Shown here one piece after another: positions 1 through 6,778 of a stretch of 10,502 bases of DNA; positions within the stretch are counted from its first letter, which is position 1; every line of letters starts with the position of its first letter. The notes beneath the pieces are model-generated. The model was not told where the DNA came from, ran no database searches, and saw only the letters and a list, made by a program, of their open reading frames with translations. The stretch is from Candidatus Thorarchaeota archaeon. GTDB lineage: Archaea > Asgardarchaeota > Thorarchaeia > Thorarchaeales > Thorarchaeaceae. The stretch is from positions 1-10,502 of the forward strand of contig DAOWNS010000042.1 of the NCBI GenBank assembly GCA_030642465.1, in the 5' to 3' direction. The translations under genes and the position numbers were made by a program.

Positions 1-1
1 G

Positions 2-430
2 CTGCGAAGGATTGTACGAGGTTTGAATTTCTGGCGCATATCCACTCTGGTTGATGTGGCTAATCTTGCCTCAGCCTATCACAAGCTTCCAATAGGATTG
101 ATTGATGAGGCTACACTTGTGGGAAACCTAGTAGTGCGCACTGCCCACAAAGGCGAGGGGTTCGGTAGGATTGGGGGCAAGCAGCTCACTTGTCGAGGAC
201 GAGAAATAGTTCTTGCAGACGATGAGAAAATAATCTGCTTCGGGTACGCTACCCATGACTCGGAGCGGACGAAAGTTACACCAAAAAGCAAGAGCATCTT
301 GCTCCTAATCTATGGAGCTCCAGTCGTAACGCCTGACATAATGGCCTCTGCAACGAATCTTACGCTTGAAATGGTGAACCGGTGGGTCGTTTGTACAGTT
401 AAGGGATGGACTACGTTCAGTCCCAACTAG
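2..430 (+). CDS. B3/4-domain protein (Phe-tRNA synthetase beta-like), 5' end cut by window
   Basis: The frame is open to the left edge of the window, so this is the C-terminal part of a longer protein. A TTG at 23 is possible as a start but unlikely, because the homologous-looking sequence begins before it. The visible part resembles the B3/4 fold of phenylalanyl-tRNA synthetase beta chains and of stand-alone COG3382-type proteins. It has an LVDVANL helix, KLPIGLID, a glycine-rich turn (GEGFGRIGGK), then IVLADDEKIICFGYATHDSER, TKVTP, a strand SILLLIYGAP, and a final helix. In the synthetase this domain contacts tRNA. Stand-alone members are thought to bind nucleic acid or edit aminoacyl-tRNA, but their role is not settled. 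The stop TAG (428-430) overlaps the stop of the convergent ATPase gene. Family assignment is fairly confident; cellular role is inference. Confidence 0.75.
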   Translation: MRRIVRGLNFWRISTLVDVANLASAYHKLPIGLIDEATLVGNLVVRTAHKGEGFGRIGGKQLTCRGREIVLADDEKIICFGYATHDSERTKVTPKSKSILLLIYGAPVVTPDIMASATNLTLEMVNRWVVCTVKGWTTFSPN

Positions 431-2376
431 AACTCGAGGAAGGGTTCTCCTAATACGATGCGCTCTAGAAGGCTGTTTCTGGAGGCTTTTTTGACCAGCT
501 GTTCAAAGCGCTTTCTCAGTCTCTTCTCATCTACGTAGTCGGGCTCTTTGACGCCCATGCTTTTGATGACTGCATTGAGCACATGCTCGAAATCATAGAC
601 GATGTATGTCACCTTCTTGGTTTTCCCTCGTTTCTTGATTTCCTTCTTCTCTTTCTTGGCTAAGCCTTGCTTAATTGCCGCTCTCGTTTCCGTTAGATAG
701 TAGGACAGAGCTTTCTCGTAGTTGAGTTCTCCTCGCTTCACTAGCTCCCTCAAGAACGGGAGTCCAAAGGAAGTTTTTGCGATAGCCTCTATTCTTGCCA
801 CGAATCCATTAATGAGGTCATCATAAGAAACAGTGCCTGCTTGGCCACGAATTGAGAACACTTTATCGTTATCAGATGCTTTCTTGAACTTGGCCTTCTT
901 CTCTGCAAGCTCTTTCTCCCTTCGACGGCGGTCTTCTTCCTCTTTCTTTCTCCTTTTCTCATCCGCGCGTCGTTGTTCAGCATCCTTTTTCTTTTGGTCT
1001 GCAAGTCTGCGGCGTTCTGCTTCCTTCTTTCCCTTTTCCGCCAGTCGAACGCGCTCCATCTCCTGCAAAATCCTTTGCTGCTGTTTGACGAGCTGGCTCA
1101 TGTGTTTCTGAACATCTTTCTCTGTCAGCGTGATGTGCCTAGTGAGCAGCCATCGCACTCCGATGTGGTTGACCTTCGGCTTCATCTCTGCTGATGAGAA
1201 AATGAAGGTCGCTGTTTCCTGACCTGGGAGCGCCCGAATTATGTCTTCAGATTGCTTCTCACCTGCGATGGGTTCGAGAATTCTTTCCAGAACCTTCAAT
1301 GATTGCTCGCTGCTGATTCTGCCTGAGGCAATTGTGTTGAATTGCTCGAATGCCTTGTAATCGATATCCTTTGGGCTCTGCGTAGCGATTAGACATTCCA
1401 CTCCATACTTCCTCGCCTGTCTGAAAAGGAGGAGGAAGGTTTCCTTGGGACCTGGAGCCCTCATTCCAGCTGGTATGAATGGCGCTGCTTCATCTTGGAA
1501 AAGGAGCAGTCTGGGTTTGCTCGTAAAGCCTTGCCTTAGCATCCAGGAATATAGCTGGTTCAGAACTATGGCGATGAAGAAGTGCTTTTCCTCCTCACTG
1601 CGCAATGTCTTCAGAAACAGAACGTTGATTGGTGTTTTCCCGTTTACGGGCTTAATCAAATCGTCAAAGTCAATCTGGCCCTCTTCCTTGAAGAGCAGCT
1701 GGGATGAACCAACAGTAAGAGCCCGGATTGTTGACGCTAGTTTCTGGCGCTCTGTGAACTTCATATAGGGTTCAAGGTCGACTCCGATTTCTTCTTTGTC
1801 CAAAACGAGCATATTCGCCAGATCCTTCAAGGAGCCGATATTCTTCTTGGGATTTTCCCAGATGCTTCGGAGGAGCTCATACACCGCCGCGAATGATTTG
1901 CTCTCCCATGACTTTGATAGACCTGCAACCTTTGCCAAGACTTTGACGAGGGTTCTTGCAGAGTTATCAAGAAGTCTTATGACGTCATCTTGATCCGCTT
2001 TCCTATCAGGTAGCTTCAAGGGGTTGATTGAGATTGCTAATCCTTTGCTGCTTGCCGGGGTGTACACGCGTACTATTACCTTATCCATGTACTCTTTCAG
2101 ACGTTCTGGTGGAACACCTTTCGATTGGAGTTCCTTGGGGTCACCTGGTAGCATTAGCGAGGCGATGTCACCTTGGGGGTCGAATGCCAAAACGGGGATG
2201 CCTTGCATTGCAGCCTCTTCTATGACGGCCTTACTAAGTACCGTTTTCCCAGAGCCCGTAGACCCAAAAATACCACCGTGTCTTCGAAGAAGGTCTACAC
2301 TAATCTCGAACCTATCTTTGGTTCGCTTTCCTTCCTTATCCAAGTGAAAACCTAGCCACAATTTGCCGTCTGCCAT
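427..2376 (-). CDS. HerA/DUF853-type P-loop ATPase with long charged coiled coil
   Basis: This 649-residue protein has a Walker A motif GSTGSGKT at residues 38-45, a DPQGD motif at 66-70, and a Walker B strand LLLFQDE ending in D295-E296. An ATQSP sensor-like motif follows at 331-335, then an RWLLTRH segment near 408-414. This order is typical of the HerA/FtsK-superfamily ATPases annotated as helicase HerA-like or DUF853, which act as hexameric DNA or protein translocases. After the ATPase comes an extremely charged Lys/Arg/Glu stretch (about 420-500), predicted to be a coiled coil. A basic C-terminal domain (about 510-649) that I do not recognise follows. The ATG at 2376 is preceded by GGTG six bases upstream. 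No NurA nuclease or other HerA partner is next to it, so DNA-end resection is not implied. The ATPase class is solid; the substrate is unknown. Confidence 0.85.
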   Translation of the reverse strand: MADGKLWLGFHLDKEGKRTKDRFEISVDLLRRHGGIFGSTGSGKTVLSKAVIEEAAMQGIPVLAFDPQGDIASLMLPGDPKELQSKGVPPERLKEYMDKVIVRVYTPASSKGLAISINPLKLPDRKADQDDVIRLLDNSARTLVKVLAKVAGLSKSWESKSFAAVYELLRSIWENPKKNIGSLKDLANMLVLDKEEIGVDLEPYMKFTERQKLASTIRALTVGSSQLLFKEEGQIDFDDLIKPVNGKTPINVLFLKTLRSEEEKHFFIAIVLNQLYSWMLRQGFTSKPRLLLFQDEAAPFIPAGMRAPGPKETFLLLFRQARKYGVECLIATQSPKDIDYKAFEQFNTIASGRISSEQSLKVLERILEPIAGEKQSEDIIRALPGQETATFIFSSAEMKPKVNHIGVRWLLTRHITLTEKDVQKHMSQLVKQQQRILQEMERVRLAEKGKKEAERRRLADQKKKDAEQRRADEKRRKKEEEDRRRREKELAEKKAKFKKASDNDKVFSIRGQAGTVSYDDLINGFVARIEAIAKTSFGLPFLRELVKRGELNYEKALSYYLTETRAAIKQGLAKKEKKEIKKRGKTKKVTYIVYDFEHVLNAVIKSMGVKEPDYVDEKRLRKRFEQLVKKASRNSLLERIVLGEPFLEF

Positions 2377-2382
2377 ATGTCA

Positions 2383-2386
2383 CACC
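2383..2386 (-). promoter_or_regulatory. Shine-Dalgarno site of the HerA-like ATPase gene
   Basis: On the minus strand GGTG ends six bases before the ATG at 2376. This supports that start codon, which is also the first residue of the recognisable N-terminal strand. Confidence 0.5.
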
Positions 2387-2457
2387 AGCTTCAGTCTATC
2401 TTGTTGGGGCATGAAGAGCGCTCGCCTCGACCGGTTACGAACAACGGATGAACCCGC

Positions 2458-2465
2458 ATTTAATA
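2458..2465 (-). promoter_or_regulatory. Putative TATA box for the HerA-like ATPase gene
   Basis: Read on the minus strand this is TATTAAAT, in the gap between the ATPase and the upstream membrane-protein gene. Transcription would begin about 25 bases downstream, near 2435, leaving a leader of roughly 55-60 nt before the ATG at 2376. No other AT-rich box lies in the GC-richer stretch between it and the start codon. This is a placement argument only. Confidence 0.4.
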
Positions 2466-2500
2466 CATTTGCTGAGAGATTGTCCTAGTTACACGTTTCA

Positions 2501-2554
2501 CTAAAAAACACTGGAGCTCCCCAAAGGGGGAAGGATGGAAAAAAGATCCATCCT
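2501..2554 (-). terminator. Tandem hairpins plus oligo-T, end of the six-helix membrane-protein gene
   Basis: Just after the stop codon at 2566, read on the minus strand, an 8-bp stem AGGATGGA/TCCATCCT (2532-2539 with 2547-2554) carries a T-rich loop. A short CCCC/GGGG hairpin (2519-2529) follows, then a TTTTTT run near 2503-2508. Archaeal transcription stops mainly at oligo-T tracts, so the two T runs are probably the working signal and the hairpins accessory. It also insulates the ATPase gene that follows on the same strand. Confidence 0.55.
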
Positions 2555-2565
2555 CTGTTAAGATT

Positions 2566-3177
2566 CTACTCACCGACAGGTTCGTATTTCCTTCCCAAAG
2601 CAAATGCCATGACGAACACGAGGACAACAGCGAAGCCGCCCAGTGCGACACTCGCCCACTCGTACGAGAGACTAATCATTATCCAATCAAGGATTAACAT
2701 AAGTCCTGCCATGATTGCTCCTAGCAACAGCGAAACAAGCATGAATCTCGAAGTCATCTCTTTCACTTGTGACATATCCGCGCCTTCAGTTATTGTTGAG
2801 CTGAAGTAGGTAAAGACGAATAGGAACACGTATGCTATCACAATCATTGAAGCCGTACGGAAAAGGCTATCCTGAGTGACTGCAATATCGGGAAAGATTC
2901 CGTAGATTAGGATAGTTGCAATAGCCATGATGAAGACAAACATATTGGCGACCAGTTTATCTTCTGGATGCACGAATCCCGTGACCTCTGTAAACGTGTT
3001 GAGTACGGCGAAGATTAGGACTAGAACAAGCAACCCTGCGGCTACTGTCCACGTAATGAGAGCAACCCCCGCCAACTCTGTTATTCCTGCCAGTAGATAG
3101 TGCAGTATCGCTGCAAAAGCCAACACTGCAAGACCTATCCCTGCAATCAAGTTACCAATTGTAGTAAGCCTAGCCAT
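2566..3177 (-). CDS. Six-helix integral membrane protein, function unknown
   Basis: The 203-residue product is almost wholly hydrophobic. Six membrane spans are visible at about residues 7-30, 37-59, 75-97, 107-127, 141-163 and 173-194. The longest loop is polar, about residues 128-140 (EGADMSQVKE), and there is a short charged C-terminus. I do not recognise the family; no transporter signature, catalytic residues or cysteine motif stands out. The ATG at 3177 is preceded by GGAG nine bases upstream. It lies 62 nt downstream of the MFS transporter gene on the same strand. The two could share a transcript, although a weak TATA-like box in the gap allows separate expression. A terminator follows it. 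Confidence 0.7.
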   Translation of the reverse strand: MARLTTIGNLIAGIGLAVLAFAAILHYLLAGITELAGVALITWTVAAGLLVLVLIFAVLNTFTEVTGFVHPEDKLVANMFVFIMAIATILIYGIFPDIAVTQDSLFRTASMIVIAYVFLFVFTYFSSTITEGADMSQVKEMTSRFMLVSLLLGAIMAGLMLILDWIMISLSYEWASVALGGFAVVLVFVMAFALGRKYEPVGE

Positions 3178-3225
3178 GATTATGCTCTCCGTTATGAGCT
3201 TCTATCGCGTTGAGGGATGTGCTGG

Positions 3226-3233
3226 CTATTAAC
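3226..3233 (-). promoter_or_regulatory. Possible TATA box for the six-helix membrane protein gene
   Basis: On the minus strand the gap holds GTTAATAG preceded by CAAAG, which could be a purine-rich BRE. A start about 25 nt downstream (near 3200) would leave a leader of about 23 nt containing the GGAG site (3187-3190). The box is weak, so read-through from the MFS gene is equally possible. Confidence 0.3.
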
Positions 3234-3239
3234 CTTTGC

Positions 3240-4466
3240 TCAGTTAGCGGATTCTGTTGTAGAGTCTTCTTCCTTATGATGTCTTTCAGGCATGAAGTAT
3301 GTACCAATTATTGCGATGGTAATGAAAATGCCCACGAGTATGGCCATCCCGACAAGCCCGTAATTGCTGTAGGCAAATCCCCCCGCAAGCGGTCCTATAA
3401 TCATGCCTGTGCCGAAGAAGACGCTATATACGCCCATCGTAGCCCCTCTCGCTTCCTCGTCAGTTATGTCAGTGAGGTATGCCATGGACGCTGGCGGGAA
3501 TGCACCTGCCATGAAGCCAAGTAAAGGCAACACTGGCCAAAGGGCCCAAAGCCCCGGTAGATTGTCGGCATATGCAACCATTAAGTATCCCAGGATTCCG
3601 AAGCCAATAAGACCTACCACAATGAACGGACGTCGCTTCCTGTAACGATCTGAAAGATTTCCCATGATAACGGTTCCTAAAATGAGTGCGCCTCCGAGCA
3701 CCGCAAAGAGGTACAACAGGTCAGTACCAGTCAGCAGATCGAAATGTTCCTCGACTATCCTGCCTCCGTATCCAACAAGTAAGCCATACATTGCGATTAT
3801 CGGAACATAGACCGGAATCAACATCAGAATCTGGCGGTCCATTGCGACCTTCTTGATCAGACCGAGTATGCTTATGTCACCCTGCGTTTGAGTTTGGGTT
3901 TCTTTTAGTGTAAAGAAAGCGATTAACCCGCTCACCGTGCAGGCTAAACCAGCCATGAAGAGGATTGAGTTCGGAGCAATAGTCTGCTTTAGCAAGATAA
4001 TTCCCAAGCCATAGCCCCCTGCAAGACCAACGATTGTAGCGAGCTGATAGTACCCCATCAGATGGGCGCGATCGTTCTCAGATGACATATCTGCAATCAT
4101 CGTAAGACTTGAGGAAACCCAGGCTGCAGCACCGATTCCAAATATTGCGGAGAATGCAATCAGAAACGCCGCGGTTGGTGCTATGGCGAAAAGATATGCA
4201 GCAGATGCAGTGATGAAGAGGCTAGCTATCAGGATGGGTTTGCGGCCAATTCTGTCACTATATGAGCCAAAGAACGAGGCAAGGGAGAGTTCCACAATGT
4301 TGTCAACAATCATGACCGCAGCAATCTCCCAAGCAAGCAGGCCTCCACCCATGAAGCTCAAACTTTGGGTGACGGCGAGGCTAATGAAGAATGATGCGCG
4401 CATGATAATTGTAATGAAATAAAGTGCCAACAGGCTACCCTTGTGCTTGGACGCTCTTAGACCCAT
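3240..4466 (-). CDS. Major facilitator superfamily transporter
   Basis: This 408-residue protein has about 12 membrane spans. It carries the MFS motif A in the loop between helices 2 and 3 (GSYSDRIGRK, residues 67-76) and its repeat between helices 8 and 9 (GNLSDRYRKR, 269-278). This is the usual two-fold arrangement of proton-coupled MFS exporters and uptake carriers. The glycine- and proline-rich helix after the middle, and LTDITDEEARGATMG in the 10-11 loop, are typical of drug-efflux-like branches; substrate cannot be read. I chose the ATG at 4466 over the one at 4553. GGAG precedes 4466 by eight bases and a TATA-like box lies about 44 nt upstream. The extra 29 codons from 4553 would run through that promoter and have no membrane or motif content. 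The tail is acidic and histidine-containing. Confidence 0.85.
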   Translation of the reverse strand: MGLRASKHKGSLLALYFITIIMRASFFISLAVTQSLSFMGGGLLAWEIAAVMIVDNIVELSLASFFGSYSDRIGRKPILIASLFITASAAYLFAIAPTAAFLIAFSAIFGIGAAAWVSSSLTMIADMSSENDRAHLMGYYQLATIVGLAGGYGLGIILLKQTIAPNSILFMAGLACTVSGLIAFFTLKETQTQTQGDISILGLIKKVAMDRQILMLIPVYVPIIAMYGLLVGYGGRIVEEHFDLLTGTDLLYLFAVLGGALILGTVIMGNLSDRYRKRRPFIVVGLIGFGILGYLMVAYADNLPGLWALWPVLPLLGFMAGAFPPASMAYLTDITDEEARGATMGVYSVFFGTGMIIGPLAGGFAYSNYGLVGMAILVGIFITIAIIGTYFMPERHHKEEDSTTESAN

Positions 4467-4474
4467 ACGAATTA

Positions 4475-4478
4475 CTCC
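4475..4478 (-). promoter_or_regulatory. Shine-Dalgarno site deciding the MFS start
   Basis: On the minus strand AAAGGAG lies eight bases before the ATG at 4466. The upstream ATG at 4553 has no such site, so this decides the start in favour of the 408-residue form. Confidence 0.6.
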
Positions 4479-4508
4479 TTTTGTAAGTCGAGTTTCTGGG
4501 ACATCACC

Positions 4509-4516
4509 GTTATAAG
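4509..4516 (-). promoter_or_regulatory. Palindromic TATA box, probably used by both divergent genes
   Basis: TTATAA (4510-4515) is its own reverse complement. On the minus strand it puts initiation near 4487, just upstream of the GGAG of the MFS gene. On the plus strand it puts initiation near 4538-4541, which coincides with the ATG at 4540 of the small protein gene and suggests a leaderless message there. No other TATA-like element serves the MFS gene. Confidence 0.5.
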
Positions 4517-4539
4517 CTATGCCGTGCGTTCGTAAGGGT

Positions 4540-4902
4540 ATGGCTAGCCGCACGAAACCCGGTGACTCCGGCCACCCGGATTTTTATTACATACTAATGT
4601 ATCGGCTTCGTACAATGACAGATGATGAGAAGCGGGAATGGTTCAAACACTGGGGCACAATAAGGAACAAACTGCCAGCGGGAATTAAAATTCTAGCCGA
4701 GGCTGGTAATGCTTTTGGAACCGCATTCACGGGGTTCACAATCTTCGAAGGCCCCTTCGATAAGTTTGAGGAAACCGTTGACATCCTCGACAAACATACC
4801 GGTCATCTGGTAGAGAAAACAAGGACAATTATCGGCACAAAGGGCTTTGTTTCACCTTCTGCCGAGATGTTGAGAATTCTTGAAACGCGTCCTATCGATT
4901 GA
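4540..4902 (+). CDS. Small protein, probably a dimeric alpha/beta-barrel (ferredoxin-like) fold
   Basis: The protein has a strand (FYYILMYRL), a Trp-rich amphipathic helix (DDEKREWFKHW), a turn with LPAGIKI, and a strand ending in NAFGT. A strand GFTIFEGP, a helix (FDKFEETVDILDKH) and a final strand KTRTIIGTKGF follow. The beta-alpha-beta-beta-alpha-beta order and the size fit small dimeric alpha/beta-barrel proteins (GYD, DUF3303 or EthD-like), which often bind or modify small molecules; no catalytic residue can be assigned. The start is uncertain. ATG 4540 is placed about 27 nt from the TATA box and keeps the first strand whole. ATG 4597 and 4615 would cut into or remove that strand, and 4519 would lie too close to the box. 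None has a good ribosome site. It lies 40 nt before the DASS transporter gene, with no promoter visible between, so co-transcription is likely. Confidence 0.65.
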   Translation: MASRTKPGDSGHPDFYYILMYRLRTMTDDEKREWFKHWGTIRNKLPAGIKILAEAGNAFGTAFTGFTIFEGPFDKFEETVDILDKHTGHLVEKTRTIIGTKGFVSPSAEMLRILETRPID

Positions 4903-4942
4903 GTCTTTGAATGCAACAAAACGTGAGTGAGGGAAAAGCGCT

Positions 4943-6706
4943 TTGTCGTACCAGATTTCGCGTAAGACCGCGATTGTAATGGTCGTGACGGCTATTGTTG
5001 GACTAGCGCTTTACAATCTCGCTCCACCGGATTTCCAACCCGGCGAGTATCAGACCACACTTTCCATTGTTTCACCCGGAATTGACGGGGAGCTCCCAGT
5101 GACCGTATTACTTGCTGAGGGCGGGCAGCTAGAACAAAGTGTATACACTCTCAACGGCACAACAACGAATGTCACGATCACAGTGATGACTCGAGTTCCC
5201 CTAGCTCCAGACAGCGCGCTGACTTTCGTGATAAGCGCGATAGGAGCGCCCTTGACTGCAGATCAGATAGAGGTTCGACTCCAGAATGAAGCAGGGTTTA
5301 ATCAAACGATTAGACCAACGCGGCAGAGTGGCCAGACATTCACTGTAACATACCAGCCTCTTGTGAAATCAAGAGCCGCTCTGATGATCCTGGCAGTCGT
5401 GGCGATTCTCTGGTTCTCGGAAGGAATCAGCCTAGTTGCTACATCAATGCTAATCCCCATCCTGCTCGTTACTACTGAGATACGCACTCCTCAAGCTGCA
5501 TTAGCTCCATTCTTTGATCCTGCAGTTGCGCTCATTCTAGGAGGATTCCTTCTCGGACGCGCGCTGAGCAAGTATGACCTTGATAAGAGGTTAGCCCTAC
5601 TAATCCTATCCAGAAGCACTGGATCTGGCTCTAGTCTGCTGTTGACTGTGATGGGTGTGACTGCATTTCTCTCAATGTGGATTAGCAACACGGCTTCAGC
5701 CGCAATCATGATTCCGATAGCCATTGCAGTCATCTCAAGGATACGGAATGAGGAAACGAGAAGCAAGTATGGGAAAGCTCTAGTGCTTGGAGTTGCCTAC
5801 GCAGCAACTCTGGGAGGGGTTGCCAGTCTTGTTGGTTCTCCGCCGAATCCATTGGCGGCAACATACATCAATTCCTTCCTCGATATTGAATTCTCCTTCA
5901 TGAGCTGGCTTCCGTTTGGGGTTCCTGTGGTGTTGATAATGCTGCCCATCGTGTGGCAATGGCTGCTAATCAGATTCAAGCTTCCGAAGGATATTGAAGA
6001 GATTCGGGACCTCAAGGGAGTTTCTGAGAAAGAATACCTCAAACTGGGACCGATGCCATTGCAGCAGAAGATGGTAGTAGTCGTCTTTGTGGGGGTCGTG
6101 GGGCTATGGCTTACCGAGCGGCTTCCTGATTTCATGGCCTCTGCTCTCAACTGGTCAGGACACGGGATTCCGAGCTCCATCGTCGCTTTAATAGGCGGTT
6201 TGTCCCTTCTAGTGCTTCGACTCTTGGATGAGAAGGATATATCCTCAGAAATCAACTGGTCGTCTTTGCTAATACTCGGCAGTGGAATCGCGTTAGGAGG
6301 TGCAATGATTGACACCGGTCTTTCAGCGTATTTGGCTCACCAAATGAGCGGGCTAGACATGTTTCCAGCTTTTCTTATTGTGGTGATATTGGGAGTTGTG
6401 GCTATTCTAGTGACGATGGTTGCCTCGAACACAGGGGCAGCTGTAATCCTCATCCCGGTTGCTATTCCATTGGCCATCGGACTCGGGATAGATCCTCTGT
6501 TAGTGACGATGGTAATCGCGATTGCAGTTTCTATGGACTTTGCGTTACCGACTGGGACCCCTCCCTCCACGATTGCCTATTCCACGGGAAAAGTGACGAT
6601 GAGGGAGATGATTACGACCGGACTTATGCTCGATTTGATTGCAGTCTTGGTTGTGACAGTCGTTGTTGTTTGGATATGGGGGTTGTTGGGCCTGGTTGTA
6701 CTGTAA
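4943..6706 (+). CDS. DASS/SLC13-type anion:Na+ symporter with N-terminal extracytoplasmic segment
   Basis: This 587-residue membrane protein has both Ser-Asn-Thr signature motifs of the divalent anion:sodium symporter family. They are SNT at 248-250 (WISNTASA) and SNT at 495-497 (VASNTGAA). The matching proline-glycine loops are GSPPNPLA (298-305) and PTGTPPS (536-542). These form the two inverted-repeat substrate and sodium sites. Family members carry sulfate, di- or tricarboxylates; ArsB-like carriers are more distant. Which substrate applies here cannot be told. Unusually, helix 1 (about 9-26) is followed by about 115 non-hydrophobic, beta-rich residues (27-141) before the next helix, probably outside the cell. 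The start is TTG at 4943, the only candidate after the in-frame stop at 4928, with GAGGG nine bases upstream. It is likely in one operon with the small gene before it. Confidence 0.85.
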   Translation: MSYQISRKTAIVMVVTAIVGLALYNLAPPDFQPGEYQTTLSIVSPGIDGELPVTVLLAEGGQLEQSVYTLNGTTTNVTITVMTRVPLAPDSALTFVISAIGAPLTADQIEVRLQNEAGFNQTIRPTRQSGQTFTVTYQPLVKSRAALMILAVVAILWFSEGISLVATSMLIPILLVTTEIRTPQAALAPFFDPAVALILGGFLLGRALSKYDLDKRLALLILSRSTGSGSSLLLTVMGVTAFLSMWISNTASAAIMIPIAIAVISRIRNEETRSKYGKALVLGVAYAATLGGVASLVGSPPNPLAATYINSFLDIEFSFMSWLPFGVPVVLIMLPIVWQWLLIRFKLPKDIEEIRDLKGVSEKEYLKLGPMPLQQKMVVVVFVGVVGLWLTERLPDFMASALNWSGHGIPSSIVALIGGLSLLVLRLLDEKDISSEINWSSLLILGSGIALGGAMIDTGLSAYLAHQMSGLDMFPAFLIVVILGVVAILVTMVASNTGAAVILIPVAIPLAIGLGIDPLLVTMVIAIAVSMDFALPTGTPPSTIAYSTGKVTMREMITTGLMLDLIAVLVVTVVVVWIWGLLGLVVL

Positions 6707-6735
6707 TCGGTTTCGCATCCTGATTCCACGGCAAG

Positions 6736-6742
6736 TTTAAAA
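6736..6742 (+). promoter_or_regulatory. TATA box of the 256-residue unknown gene at 6779
   Basis: TTTAAAA sits about 37 nt before the ATG at 6779, giving initiation near 6763-6766 and a leader of about 15 nt. GAGGT at 6766-6770 is eight bases before the ATG. The 72-nt gap after the transporter gene thus looks like a separate promoter rather than operon read-through. Confidence 0.6.
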
Positions 6743-6778
6743 CTCCCAGTTAACCGGACTCCATCGAGGTCCATAGAG

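Noticed and set aside
900..1080. Low-complexity purine/pyrimidine stretch that might be a repeat array
   Set aside because: The bias comes from Lys, Arg and Glu codons of the coiled coil; no regular DNA repeat unit is visible.
833..1194. Plus-strand Ser/Phe/Arg-rich reading frames opposite the ATPase gene
   Set aside because: They are antisense shadows of the Lys/Arg/Glu coiled-coil codons and have no promoter or ribosome site.
4467..4553. Longer form of the MFS transporter starting at ATG 4553
   Set aside because: The added 29 residues run through the TATA box and have no transporter features, while ATG 4466 has a GGAG site eight bases upstream.
4523..4554. CGTGCG/CGCACG inverted repeat around a GGCTAGCC palindrome, possible operator
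   Set aside because: A 6-bp stem with a 20-nt spacer is weak in a GC-rich stretch, and nothing else supports it.
4559..4585. Terminator-like hairpin (CCGGTG with CACCCGG, one bulge) followed by TTTTT, suggesting a small RNA
   Set aside because: In frame it reads into the first beta strand of the small protein gene, and the T-run codes for its aromatic residues. The fold is short and bulged.
5797..6315. Long minus-strand reading frame (172 codons) opposite the DASS transporter
   Set aside because: It is a shadow of the transporter codons, with no hydrophobic or motif structure of its own, while the plus strand has clear family motifs.
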